A stretch of 64,000 bases of DNA from Sipunculus nudus (Eukaryota; Annelida; Sipuncula; Golfingiida; Sipunculidae). The stretch spans positions 19,754,058 through 19,818,057 of the forward strand of contig CM049310.1 of NCBI GenBank assembly GCA_026874595.1, written 5' to 3'. Position numbers and translations under genes: made by a program. The notes under the pieces are model-generated. The model had not been told where the DNA came from. It saw only the letters and a program-made list of their open reading frames with translations, and made no database searches. Shown here one piece after another: positions 34,411 to 45,007 of the stretch (positions are counted from its first letter, which is position 1; the number at the start of each line of letters is the position of its first letter).

Positions 34411-35515
34411 CCGGTGTAACAGCCCAGATTATTCCCCCTGCCCAGTTTATACCCGGGTATAAAACAGCCTAGGCTAGAATATACCCCGGGCTATATTCCG
34501 GCCTAGGCTATTTTATACCCCCCTAGGCCAGATTATACCCCCACATGCAATCAGGTTTCACTGTTATTTAATGTATCAAAGTTGATTTTAATAACAAATT
34601 TTAATGTTATCCATAAAATGATATAACCAATCTGGTTAAACACCTGTAGGCCTACTCTCATGCATTTTCAATCACAAACACACACCCAAGGGTCACACAC
34701 ATATATATGTAATTGAATAGAAGCCTCGTTATTTTAAATATTTTTTTGTATTTATTGATACTATAAACTGATACTATTGATACTATAAATGTTTCCTTGT
34801 ACACGGAATAATGACAGCAGACTGAGAGGATAATTCTCTATAATTATAATCTTCTTAAATTTATATGTATATGTATGTAGATATATGTTTTGATGCACTC
34901 TATACATTTAGTATGTTTAATACCATAATGTATTATTCAGATTACCAATCTCAGGAAGCCCCCCCCCCCCACCCCACGATCCACCTCAGGGACACCCCCC
35001 CCCGCCCTCCACCCCAAGGAAACCACCTCACAGAAACCACGATCTCCTAGAGAAACTTAAGCCTCAGAGAAGCCCCAAACAATCATTATAATTATTACTT
35101 GCATGCATGAGATCATGCAGGCATAATGAAGTAATTTAGGTTCATATACAAGACAAAACTTACAAGTATACATACTAACATAAATGCCGCAAATAGAATT
35201 AATCGCTCATAACACGAAAACTGAGTTTTAGCTATATCGTTAAAAATAGTTCTTATTTTATCAGACACAATGACTAAGTCCATTTAAATTAACTATTGTG
35301 TTAAGCACAGCTGTTTTTTATTGATATATATAAAAGATATGAGAAGCAACAAGGGGGTATAATTCAGCCCAGAGGGGTATAAAATAGACTGGGCTAGATT
35401 ATACCCCGGGGTATAAAATAGCCTAGCCCGTTTTATACCCGGGGTATATTCTGGCCTAGGCCAGTTTATACCCGGGTATAGAATAAGGGGGGTTTATTCT
35501 GGCCTATTACACCGG
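34411..35515. mobile_element. Foldback-type element with long palindromic inverted ends (1.1 kb)
   Basis: The left end is CCGGTGTAACAG...TATACCCGGGTATA (34411-34461). The right end, read inward, is CCGGTGTAATAG...TATACCCGGGTATA (35515 back to about 35467). Both ends contain alternating CCTAGGC and GGGTATAAA blocks, for about 110-160 bp of imperfect inverted repeat made of smaller palindromes. The centre is AT-rich with C-rich patches near 34962-35000. It encodes nothing recognisable and its superfamily is unknown. Confidence 0.65.
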
Positions 35516-35846
35516 GTTGTTGAAACTTATTCCTTGCAAAAGGTTAAATTATAATGCTGCATGTTGGCTGTTTTGAGGCCCGTCTTTTATATATCTCTGA
35601 CAGAATAAGAATATTTTATCGGGATAATATATAACTCCCATGGACGTGCATACATTTTCGTTTGCAATCGATCATGCAAAATGTGATCGATTTAATCAAT
35701 AATGAAAGAATTCGACCAATCATCGATATAATCGAATAAATGGCATACCACAAGTAGCTAACATGCAATATAATCAATATGAGCAATATTCCTGTGAACA
35801 TTCTACACACATGAAGCTGCAACTATCCTGGTATAAAACTAGAACA

Positions 35847-36588
35847 AGATTGGGGAAACTTTTCTTCAAGGGGGCCACATAAAAAATCAGTAAGGCTTCT
35901 TGCGGGCCGCATCAACAAAAGGCTTAATCTACTTAACAAAATATATATTATTTTTACATAGAAAGACAAGTATTTAATAAAAATTAACAGCCATATTTTT
36001 AAATAAAATCTATGTTATTTCTGAATTTAGGTAAACTAAACACGATAGATATGAATGAAGTATAATGGTGTGTTGCTTCATAAATTATACTAAATAGTTT
36101 CTCAAGCTTTTAATAGAATATACATATATATGCAATGACACACATCCTGCGCATGTACAAGTTTATTAGATTCAGTATTCGTGAAGTTATACTCAAGTCA
36201 GAGTGCAATTGTGAGTTTGCTAAAAACGACCTGTTCTTGATAATATTCACACTTGAGAAAGTCTGTAAAAATACAAGTTGAATGAAACAATGAACACACA
36301 TTAGATTGGCGAACTTTTACATATTGCCTTATTCCTCTGTACTGAGAGATTCATATAACTCCGCCTCAGAATATTGACTGCTAGTTATAGTTAACAAATT
36401 CCAGCCGGAGATCAGTTGAGGATGCTTCAGTATTAAAGTATAATGGATTCCTTTTTACACTGAAATTTTAAAACAGATACCCCTTTAAAGGTATTAAATT
36501 CGATGCGAGAATGTATTGGACCCCACAAATTGACAACGCCGTGCAAGAACGTTTACGGCCCGCGGGCCGTAGTTTGCCCACCCCATAA
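35847..36588. mobile_element. hAT-type MITE (742 bp) with perfect target duplication
   Basis: Flanked by CTAGAACA at 35839-35846 and 36589-36596, a perfect 8-bp duplication (9 bp if the preceding A is counted). The left end has GGGGAAACTTTT and GGGCCGC; the right end, read inward, has GGGGTGGGCAAACTACGG and GGCCCGCGGGCCG. CAAACT..GGCCCGC ends are characteristic of a widespread hAT group. No transposase. Confidence 0.75.
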
Positions 36589-36639
36589 CTAGAACATACT
36601 AGTATGTGACGGAACTAAAGATCCTAGCTCTGTCCAGGT

Positions 36640-36712
36640 TACCAAGGTGGCTGACTACCATATATGCATATATATGCATCATTGTAGCAGATGACTTTCA
36701 GTCAGCTTAGCT
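36640..36712 (+). repeat. Family C 3'-hairpin fragment
   Basis: A degenerate C-type terminus, TGACTTTCAGTCAGCTTAGC followed by TAAAA, lies just upstream of the Dispatched-like exons. Confidence 0.4.
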
Positions 36713-36930
36713 AAAATAGCTTCTATAAGTTTCCCAGGTGGTAATGCTCACTGTTAAACAATAACAAAACTCTTAAACTGATTTAATTTAGAAACTTACT
36801 CAAACACACGGGTACTCAAACACACGCTATATAAAAACACCATGTCCTTTTTTTCTATGCGAAATAAATACTATATTAAAACATAGTCATGTATTTAAGT
36901 TGAACAAATTGTGCATTATTTTATTCACAG

Positions 36931-36947
36931 ATCCCCAGTCCAGAGAG
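36931..36947 (+). CDS. Possible 17-nt microexon of the Dispatched-like gene
   Basis: ATCCCCAGTCCAGAGAG is preceded by a strong acceptor (TTTTATTCACAG) and followed by GTCAGT, a usable donor. Starting in phase 0 it ends in phase 2, exactly what the next exon (37077) needs: the AG|G junction gives Arg and the run IPSPERYCRQVARRPY. Phase agreement occurs by chance one time in three, so transcript support is required. Confidence 0.3.
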
Positions 36948-37076
36948 GTCAGTCATTTCTTTGAATAAAATAATTTCAATGGAAACCGGATTGAAACAAA
37001 CTTTGAAGGGAAATCCTCATATTAGTGTCGGTCTTAATTAAAAAGTGTTAGTAGCAATCCTTGTTTGTTGTTTCAG

Positions 37077-37200
37077 GTACTGCCGACAGGTGGCGCGTCG
37101 TCCTTACATTTTGCCTTTGATCATTATCGTCCTCGGTGTTGGTGCTGGAGTCGGCTCCGTGTACTTGTACCCTTTTCCTGATTTCAGCGAGCCGATCAAG
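37077..37200 (+). CDS. Dispatched-like gene, exon encoding TM1
   Basis: Acceptor TTGTTGTTTCAG ends at 37076 and donor GTAACG starts at 37201. The 124-nt exon encodes YCRQVARRPY followed by a hydrophobic segment (ILPLIIIVLGVGAGVGSVYL) and FPDFSEPIK. A basic residue cluster and 'RRPY' just before TM1, and 'F.DFSEP.K' after it, match the start of RND-type Patched/Dispatched proteins. It leads in phase 0 into the exon at 44028, where GFETRGT continues the motif. Confidence 0.75.
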
Positions 37201-37601
37201 GTAACGATGAAAAAGCTTATTAATAAAACACTGATACATTACAAAATTTGTATGGGAGAGAAATTTAGGTTTAATGACCGTATTTCCATCATATGTCACA
37301 CATACCGGCTTTGAACCTAGGGCCTATCACAAACCTAATATTTTCAACGCGAATTCTCGGCGGAATAATGTTTGTTTGTCTGTGGAATAAGTATCAAGGA
37401 TATGCTGGATAAGATTTGAATAATTTTATTTAAGAACATCTGTGTTTTGTATGTTTAAGAAAAATAAGCGTTCATTACGGATTATATTATATTTTAGAGT
37501 GTAACTCGAACCATAGGCAGGTTATTTTTGAAAAATTAAAAAAAAATGGAGCTATTTTTTTAAATTGAAATCTATATAATACTGACTTTAGGTGTACGTT
37601 T

Positions 37602-37810
37602 CATGCAGCTCGGTTGACTATACGTCATCTGCGCATAAGTTATGGTCCATCGCTCGTCGTCCGTCCGTCCGATAGACTGGCACGTTTTGAAACCGTTAGA
37701 CCTACGAATCAAAATTAGGCATACTCTTAGATGTCCCAAAGATCTCCTGCCAATCAGAAAACTGTGTCACTGCGACTTCGTTCCTTTGAAATTGAAAATT
37801 AAAGCTTAAA
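37602..37810 (-). repeat. Diverged family C 3' end, reversed
   Basis: CAGCTCGGTTGACTATACGTC is a mutated C hairpin. It is followed by GTCGTCCGTCCGTCC, GGCACGTTTTGAAACCGTTA and a region matching family C copies at 38720-38900. It lies in the intron of the Dispatched-like gene. Confidence 0.55.
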
Positions 37811-38207
37811 AATTAGGCTAGTTATTGAAGTTTATAAACAGAGGATCTATTGTATTCCTTGGTATTGTCAAGCTCCAGGCCACCTACTTCTATTCACTAC
37901 AGCCCTGACTGGGTAACCTTATTAATGATGCAACACCGGTCAAGCACCCCTACTATCACCGGTGTACAGTTATTCTCATGTCACCCCCCCCCCCCCACCA
38001 CGTATATTACAATAATTTTTATTGTTTGAAAGGTATTTCTTTATTTGGAAAGCTGTTTCCAGTTCAATGTACAAAACTTTTCTTGAAACAGTAATTCAAG
38101 GAGTAATCCAGAAGATGCTATGTCGTGATAATAAAGCATTTATAAAGAAATTAATTTCCTTTCAAATAATTGAAGACAATAAAAATATAATCAAATCCAT
38201 CAGTAGG

Positions 38208-41200
38208 CATTTTTATGCCCCCGCCACAAAGTGGCCGGGGCATATAGTTTCACCCATGTCCGTCATTCCGTCATTCCGAAATCAAACAGTTGTACGGACT
38301 CTTTTTTCGCAATGCCTGCAGATATTGGCCTGATTTTTGGTGTGTGAGCAGATAATGACCAGTTACAGATCGAGTTTGCGTTTCGTCCCGGTTGACCTAC
38401 TTTTGACCGTTTTACGGCTCCTAAACTTAGAAAATTTCATGAAAAATAGAAATTTTCATGACAAACAAACATGTACGAACTTTTTTTTCACAATGCCAGC
38501 AGATATTTGCCTGATTTTTGGTGTGTAGGCAGATAATGACCAGTTACAGATCGAGTTCGCGTTTCATCCCAGTTGACCTATTTTTGACCATATGACAGAG
38601 ATCCTGAACATAGAAAATTTCGTCCCGATTGACCTACTTTTGACTGTTTTACGGCTCCTTAACTTAGAAAATTTCATGAAAAATAGAAATTTTCATGACA
38701 AATACACATGTACAGACTTTTTAGCTCAGCTGACTATAAGTCATCTGAGCTATAGTCGTGGTACATTGTCCGTCGTCCGTCCGTCTGTCCGTCCGTCCGT
38801 AGATGTGGCACGTTTTGAAACCGTAAGACATAGGAACCTAAAATTCGGCATAGTGTTAGATGTCCCCAAGATCTCCTACCAAGCCGAAAACTGGGTCTTT
38901 GCGACTTTGTTCCTTTGAGAAATTAAGGAAAAACCTCAATTTTTTATTAAAAACCTATTTTCACACTTCAGGGCTGCCTAATATCAAAACCACTCATCTG
39001 TTTTTCCTCATATTTACCATAAATATTCCTCTATATAGTTCCTGTGTACATGCCTGAAATTATGTGTGTATTATATAATTTAAGAAAGTTATGGGCCAGA
39101 ACATAATGCATTTTGTAAAAAATCAGGAAAGATATTTGATCACTTAACACAAAACATGTGTAAGCTATGGATTTTTTTTTCAAGTAATATAACTTTAATT
39201 AATCAAAATTAAATTGTATACCCAAAATTAGATCAAAATCCTTTAAATTTTTTAAAATATTAACAAAAATAAAAAATTGGTACCTTAAATTTTGCCTTAC
39301 TTTGACCATGGCACGTTTTTTTTCCTGTAAGTACTGTGGATTGAATTTTCTCAGCATGTTTTTGTTAGCATTTTGTCTGTTAACATAAAAAATTTGAAAC
39401 CAGTTGATCAAAAACTGTAGATTTTATTCAAGTTTTCAAGCACCATGTAACATATTGTTTACATCAGGCTAGTGTTATACAGTTTGCAAGAGCTCAGCTC
39501 CCCAGCTTAAGCTCTCAGTTTGTAAAATTTGGCATACAATTAGATGTCTCCAAAATCCCCTATCATGCCAAGAATTTGGTCACTAGGACTTAATACCTTT
39601 GAGATATTAATGAAAAACTTCATTTTTCAATTAAAAACCCATTGTTACACTTCAATATTGCCTAATATCAAAATCACTGATCTGACTTTAATCATATATA
39701 ATATACATGTTTTTCTATACATTCTCTGTGCACATGCCAGAAATGATGTCAGTATTGCGTAATTATTTTAAGTTATGGGCCCAAACTTAATGCACTTTGT
39801 AAAAAATCAAGAAATATATTTACTCCCTTAACAAGGGGCTTGCTGAAGCTAGAGATTTTTTGTCAGGGATGTAACATTATTTAATCAAGATTCAATTGAA
39901 TACCCAAAATAAGTTCTGAATTTTTTAAATTTTTTAAGTTATTAGTATAAATTTAAATTAGTACCTTAAATTTTGCCCAACTTTTACCATTTCACTTTTG
40001 TTTCATGTGAGATCTGTTTATAATATAATTTTCATATCATGCACACATAAGGATTTCAGCTTTTTAGTTTAGAAAGCTGAAAGAAATTGGCCAAAAATTG
40101 TAGCTTTTATTAATGTTTTTATGAGACCATGTCAGGCCTTGGCTCTCTCCAGACACTCTTGAGTCACCTGTATGTTGACCTTGTTGAACATTCAGCAAAT
40201 TATGCACGCTTCAGGCGAGGCATATACTTGGGCAGCCAGGCAGCTTATGGCCAGCCACAGTTGATCCAGATGTCCCAGCCCAACTCATCTAGTAGTTTTA
40301 ACCAACAACATAACAATAAACAATAAATTAATCAATTTTTATTGGTTTTTAATAACAAATTAAAGAAAAATAGAAAAGGAATTTGTTAGTTTATAATAAT
40401 AGGGAATTAACTTGCAGTTACTGATGATATAAGAATCTTGTATCGATGGATAGAATGTCACGTATTCCAAATAACACCATGCAGTCACCTATGGCATTTT
40501 TCAGTTCAATTTTAATAATAAAAAAATAAATCATATTATTCATTACTAATCATTAGGGATCATATGAAGGAAATTAATGATAGACAAAGATGCAGTTGAT
40601 AATATTATTCTAGATTCCTACTGTGTCTAGTGTGTACATTGATGTGAAATTAGTCCAAAATGAATATATCACATTTATTTTTTTTAAATATAAATAAAAG
40701 CCATTAAACCAGGTACTTATGATCATTATTTAAATGTGTGAATTTTGTACATTCTGGATTCTCAACACCATTGTTTGGTGAAAACTGAATAAATACCAGA
40801 CATGGTGGGAATACTTTGCAATTGTATTTAAATACGAATATGAATATGAACTCCATTATAAAATTTCTTGCATAAAGAATGGGAATTCAGGTAAAAATGA
40901 AAGTATATGAATACCAGTGCAAATACTTTCCAAATGTATTCATGAATGCATTCATGAATATATTCTTTTATGTTATTTTAATAATCATTTCAGTTATATT
41001 TCATTTTAAAAATCATACGATTCTATTATTATTTTTAATAAAAATTATATCTGGTACAATATTTGTAATTTTTTTTAATAAATAGTTAAACTCTTATATT
41101 ATATGTTCTGCTTATAAGTTATATGGCCAAGTCAAAATCTGTGTGACAATAGTACTCCATTTGTTAATAAAATAAATGAAATCAATTCTCTTCTCTGTCT

Positions 41201-42100
41201 CCAAAGGTACTATCAAAATCATACATAAGCTAAACAACAACAACTCATAATACAGCTTATACTTATTACCACACAAAACCAGCATGTGCCTCATTTCTAA
41301 ATCATATTTTTTTATCATATATAACAGCTGAGCGCCGTGACCCATAGGTCCCTTGTTTTCGCAATGCCTCCAGATATGGGCCTGATTTTTGGTGTTTGGG
41401 CAGATATTGACCAGTTACAGATCGAGTTCGCGTTTCGTCCCGGTTGACCTACTTTTGACCGTTTTACGGCTCTTGAACATAGAAAATTTCATGAAAAATA
41501 TAAATTTTCATGACAAACACACATGTACGGACTTTTTTTCGCAGTGCCTACAGATATTGACCTGATTTTTGGTGTGTAGGCAGATAATGACCAGTTACAG
41601 ATCGAGTTCGCGTTTCGTCCCGGTTGACCTACTTTTGACCGTTTTACGGCTCTTGAACATAGAAAATTTTATGAAAAATATAAATGTTCATGACAATTAC
41701 ACATGTACGGACTTTTTTTCGCAATGCCTGCAGATATTGGCCTGATTTTTGGTGTGTGGGCAGAAAATGACTAGCTACAGATCGAGTTCGCGTTTCATCC
41801 CAGTTGACCTATTTTTGACCATATGACAGAGATCCTGAACATAGAAAATTTCATGAAAGACAGAAATTTTTATGAAAAATGCACATGTATGGACTTTTTT
41901 TCACAATGCCTGCAGATACTGGCCTGATTTTTGGTGTGTCGCTTGATAATGACCCGTTACAGATCAAGTTTGCATTTTGCCCTTGTTGACCTACTTTTGA
42001 CCATACGACACCTCCCGAACTTAAAAATTTTTTACAAAATTTAACAAATGTTTCTAATTTGCCCCAGGCGGGGGCATTCGTGTCGTTCCGACACATCTAG
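38208..42100 (+). mobile_element. Family D element (HINE/Helitron-like), split by a nested insertion
   Basis: The 5' end has hairpin ATGCCCCCGCCAC-AAA-GTGGCCGGGGCAT (38215-38243). The core has 180-181-bp tandem units (markers at 38321, 38502, 41373, 41553, 41733, 41914) containing CAGATATTGGCCTGATTTTT. The 3' end has GGCGGGGGCAT (42067-42077), the reverse complement of the 5' ATGCCCCCGCC, then a perfect hairpin GTGTCG-TTC-CGACAC (42080-42094), then AT-CTAG and a T. Hairpin followed by CTRR|T is the classical Helitron 3' terminus. Without the insert the element is about 1.26 kb. No Rep/helicase is encoded. Confidence 0.7.
38723..41355 (-). mobile_element. Family C element, copy 2 (2.63 kb), nested in family D
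   Basis: Reversed relative to copy 1. It starts with the hairpin AGCTCAGCTGACT-ATA-AGTCATCTGAGCT (38723-38751) and GTCC repeats, and ends ACAGCTGAGC (41324-41333), GCCGTGACCCATAGGTC and CCTTG. The family D unit ...GTACAGAC-TTTTT is interrupted and resumes TTTTCGCAATGCC at about 41356; intact D units have 7-8 T there. So the element sits inside a T run with no long target duplication. Interior blocks at 38860 and 39544 are diverged copies of one repeat. Confidence 0.7.
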
Positions 42101-43175
42101 TTTGTTAATAAATAAGCCAAATCATGGATAAATAAAGGTGCAATTTAGCATTGTGAATTCTGAATCAATTGTTATTTTGATATATTAATAGTTTTGCAAA
42201 GTTGAAAAATATCATTTATAAAAAATAAATAAATCTGTGTGCATAATGTGATGTTACCTGTCCGGATAAGCTATAAATATTGATGCAATATAGAATTGTG
42301 AATCAACTTAGATATTCAGTATATATATGTTTTACTGTAAATATATAAGTAATATTTATAAACTTAAAAAAAATGATGTAATAAAAAAAATTAAGATCTG
42401 ATGCAAACATTTGTTTATTCAGTAGAATGGAAAATTATGTGATTTGTTTTGTCTTTCCATCTGTCTGTCTGTTTTTAAATATTTGATAATTATGAATAAA
42501 CTTTTGTTTCCGTAAGCACTATTGCATTAAATTTCATACCCTGTATGTAAATGCAAGGGTTTTGTTACCCCCACTATTCCCCGTCCCCCGCCCCCGCCCC
42601 CGCCATTGAGTCCTTGCTTTTGAGCACTAGGGAAAATAGTTTATTGCAACTGCATAAAATTGATTAAATAAAGAAAATATATACAGAGGTGTTTTAACTC
42701 CAACCATACCCCCCCAGACACACACATCCACACCCACCAGCAAGTTCTGCCACCTGTGGAATGGGAAGGTTGTGGCTACTGTATACATTTTATAAAATGA
42801 AAAAAAAATGGTTTAATAAAAATAGGATCTAACAGAACAAATGTGTAAACTGCTGAACTGTAAACAGCTTATCAAAAACCCAACCACTGATCATGGTAAT
42901 GGTAAAGATCTTATATTCACAAACTACTAACATGCTTCAGTTTCAACATTAGGAAACACATGGTCAGATCACAAAATATTATTTGCAACAATTCAGACAT
43001 ATCATATCATCCAACCATGGCCTATATTACCTCTTCCTCTCAGACTTTACTTTAGATTTTTACCTCCAAGGTCAACTTCAGTTGAACACAGTGACCAATG
43101 CACCATGGGTCCCTTGTTGATAAAAGTAAAGATGAACCTTTAGATAATGGTGTCACCACATCATACATATGCTGG
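42101..43175. other. Intron of the Dispatched-like gene, no gene seen
   Basis: AT-rich with C-rich patches (about 42575-42602, 42704-42715). CACCATGGGTCCCTTGTTGA at 43102-43121 resembles a reversed family C 5' extremity without the rest of the element. Confidence 0.4.
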
Positions 43176-43888
43176 TGTTACAGGTGCCCTTTTATTTTGT
43201 GACACGGGCGTAACTCGTGTTGTTGTTGCACTTTATGTTTAATCTGTACTGGTTGAACTCTCGTTGTCATGCTGGCTGGGGGTTTTGCACGCCTGGCCAA
43301 GGTCACGTGATGACCCTGGTGTGTGGGGATACACACGACTATGTTCTTCTCGATAATTCTTGAAACGCGTGTTTACTGTGTTGTGTGGGACCCTTAAGAC
43401 TGTTCGAGAAGTGGAACATTCTCGGCTTGAGGTGTGAAGATATATAAAGGGGCTGTGTTTTAGAACGGGCAGAGAGAGCAGAGCAGATTCCAGTGGACGC
43501 AGAAGCGTGTGTCAGTTTCTGGGACCTTATCTGACAAATGCGGCAATTATAGATTTTCTAAGACTTTCTCCTGGATTTTATGCATGTGGACTTCGATTTA
43601 CTTTCTGGGTTGCTGCAAGAGCTTTACACTTGACTGCCATTCTCCGAGAGTATACATTTAGGGAACTTATCGTTGTGACGGTGTTGGTATCCAGGTACTG
43701 TGCATATTGTTCTTACTGTTTGATTGTATTGACTTGTTATTATACCGCTATTTTACTATATTATTGTATTGATTTAGTGTATTGTATTGTTAGGGTTGCT
43801 TTAAGAATACATTATAGTTATTTGTTAACAAAAAAACACTGACTTCTTTATTCATTCCCCTAGACATTTCACGCTGCCTAGTGTTACA
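43176..43888 (+). mobile_element. Candidate solo LTR / promoter block with TATA box and heat-shock-type motifs
   Basis: A 713-bp block begins TGTTACAGGTGCCC and ends CTAGTGTTACA, so it has TG...CA ends. It has LTR-like internal order: upstream motifs, TATATAAA (43441-43448), a purine-rich leader (GCAGAGAGAGCAGAGCAG), and a 3' part ending in T/C-rich CTTCTTTATTCATTCCCC. Upstream of the TATA are TTCTTGAA (43357-43364), TTCGAGAA (43403-43410) and GAACATTC (43414-43421). No matching target duplication was seen (GCTGG versus GAATC). Alternatives are a host promoter 0.5 kb before a Dispatched-like exon, or a block flanked by 8-bp repeats of TGTTACAG. Confidence 0.4.
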
Positions 43889-44027
43889 GAATCTGATTTT
43901 TTTTATCTCCATTACAAAATTTGTGTTCATCACGCATACTGATCTGTTTATATTAGGTTCCGTAACAGCTGGTTTCCGGTTTTTATGTACCACGTCGCTG
44001 TAACTGTTGCGATGGTGTATTCATCAG

Positions 44028-44217
44028 GGCTTTGAAACACGAGGGACTCCGATACAGCGATGTGCCGTCAGTCACGAGAACCTGATAAGCGCCATCCGGA
44101 CAGGAGATCTGATCTACTCCCCCATCGGCAAGCACAGCAACACCACGTCCAGAACAAGGAGAGAGACACGGAGAACAAAGAGAGCGCCCAACCACTGCCG
44201 CCTGCTGTACCCCACTG
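44028..44217 (+). CDS. Dispatched-like gene, first extracellular loop exon with furin-type site
   Basis: Acceptor GTGTATTCATCAG ends at 44027 and donor GTAATG starts at 44218. It is 190 nt, phase 0 in and phase 1 out. It begins GFETRGTPIQR, the family signature after TM1 in Dispatched proteins (GFE.RGT), then SHENLIS, LIYSPIG and a basic run RTRRETRRTKR followed by AP (44151-44186). Vertebrate DISP1 is reported to be cleaved by furin in this loop, and RTKR fits R-X-K/R-R. An acceptor at 44058 (ATACAG) is an in-phase alternative but would remove the GFETRGT motif. Confidence 0.8.
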
Positions 44218-45007
44218 GTAATGTTGGTAGGTGTCCAAAGAGCTTTATAATCCGAGAATCTTACACAATGGAGACCCACTCTTGCACTGGTACATTAAAC
44301 TAACATATCGGTACCGACTTACATATCGGTGAAAATGTGAGGTCTACTTTAGCGTTTTTAGTTGAGAACTTGGTCACACCCGCTTTTCTCCGACTCGGGC
44401 TGTCATCGCCATCTTCTGGACAATACATAAACTAGATTTTTCTAATACTCGGCGATCATTTGGGAAGCCTCTACCTGTCAAGGCAAAACTTGACCTGTGA
44501 CCATTAATTCAACTGCAGGACAGTTTTGGAAAATCAGCCGTAATGGGGAAAGTTATTCCAAATATCGGTATAGAAACAAATAAACTCATGAATCCTAAAG
44601 CCTCGATCCGTTCCCTATAGGGAGAGGGGAATTGGTTACTAAGGAATCATTTAATACTTGTTCCAAATTAAATGTTTGGGCTAGGTGCGTTTGTGAATAT
44701 TTCTCACGCCATAAAACGCGTGTGTATTGTTGTATATATTGAGATGATTGTGGGCGATCATTTAATATCGGAATTGTTACTACAAAGTTAATGTAAATGT
44801 ACCTGCAGAATATATATAGCTGTTTATATATATGGTTGGTGTGCATGCCTTAGTTTTCATTTCTTACAGAATAAAGGAGTGGTTTAGAGCCAAGTTGAAA
44901 AAATAAATTGCAAAAGATTTATGAACACAAGTATCCTATATAGATGATTCGCAAGAGCGAAATTTTAATTGGCAAGAAGATATACATTTCTTTGTTATTT
45001 TACACAG

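Noticed and set aside
38723-38735. TAGCTCAGCTG at the family C terminus matches a tRNA box A, suggesting a tRNA-derived SINE
   Set aside because: No box B at a suitable distance, no tRNA-like fold, and the motif is explained by the terminal hairpin.
1817-39762. Similar 60-70-residue open frames at 1817-2020(-), 2500-2703(-), 38860-39057(+) and 39544-39762(+), looking like a conserved small protein (MSPRSPTK...)
   Set aside because: They are the same segment of family C. Comparing the 38860 and 39544 copies codon by codon, changes are as common or commoner at positions 1 and 2 than at position 3, so there is no sign of protein selection.
43507-43842. 111-codon hydrophobic open frame (MCQFLGPYLTN...)
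   Set aside because: No family resemblance and low complexity (many I/V/Y/C); it lies in the LTR-like block, where untranslated leader sequence is the simpler reading.
43983-44279. 98-codon minus-strand open frame opposite 44028-44217
   Set aside because: It is the shadow of the Dispatched-like loop exon; the plus-strand reading has matching splice phases and family motifs.
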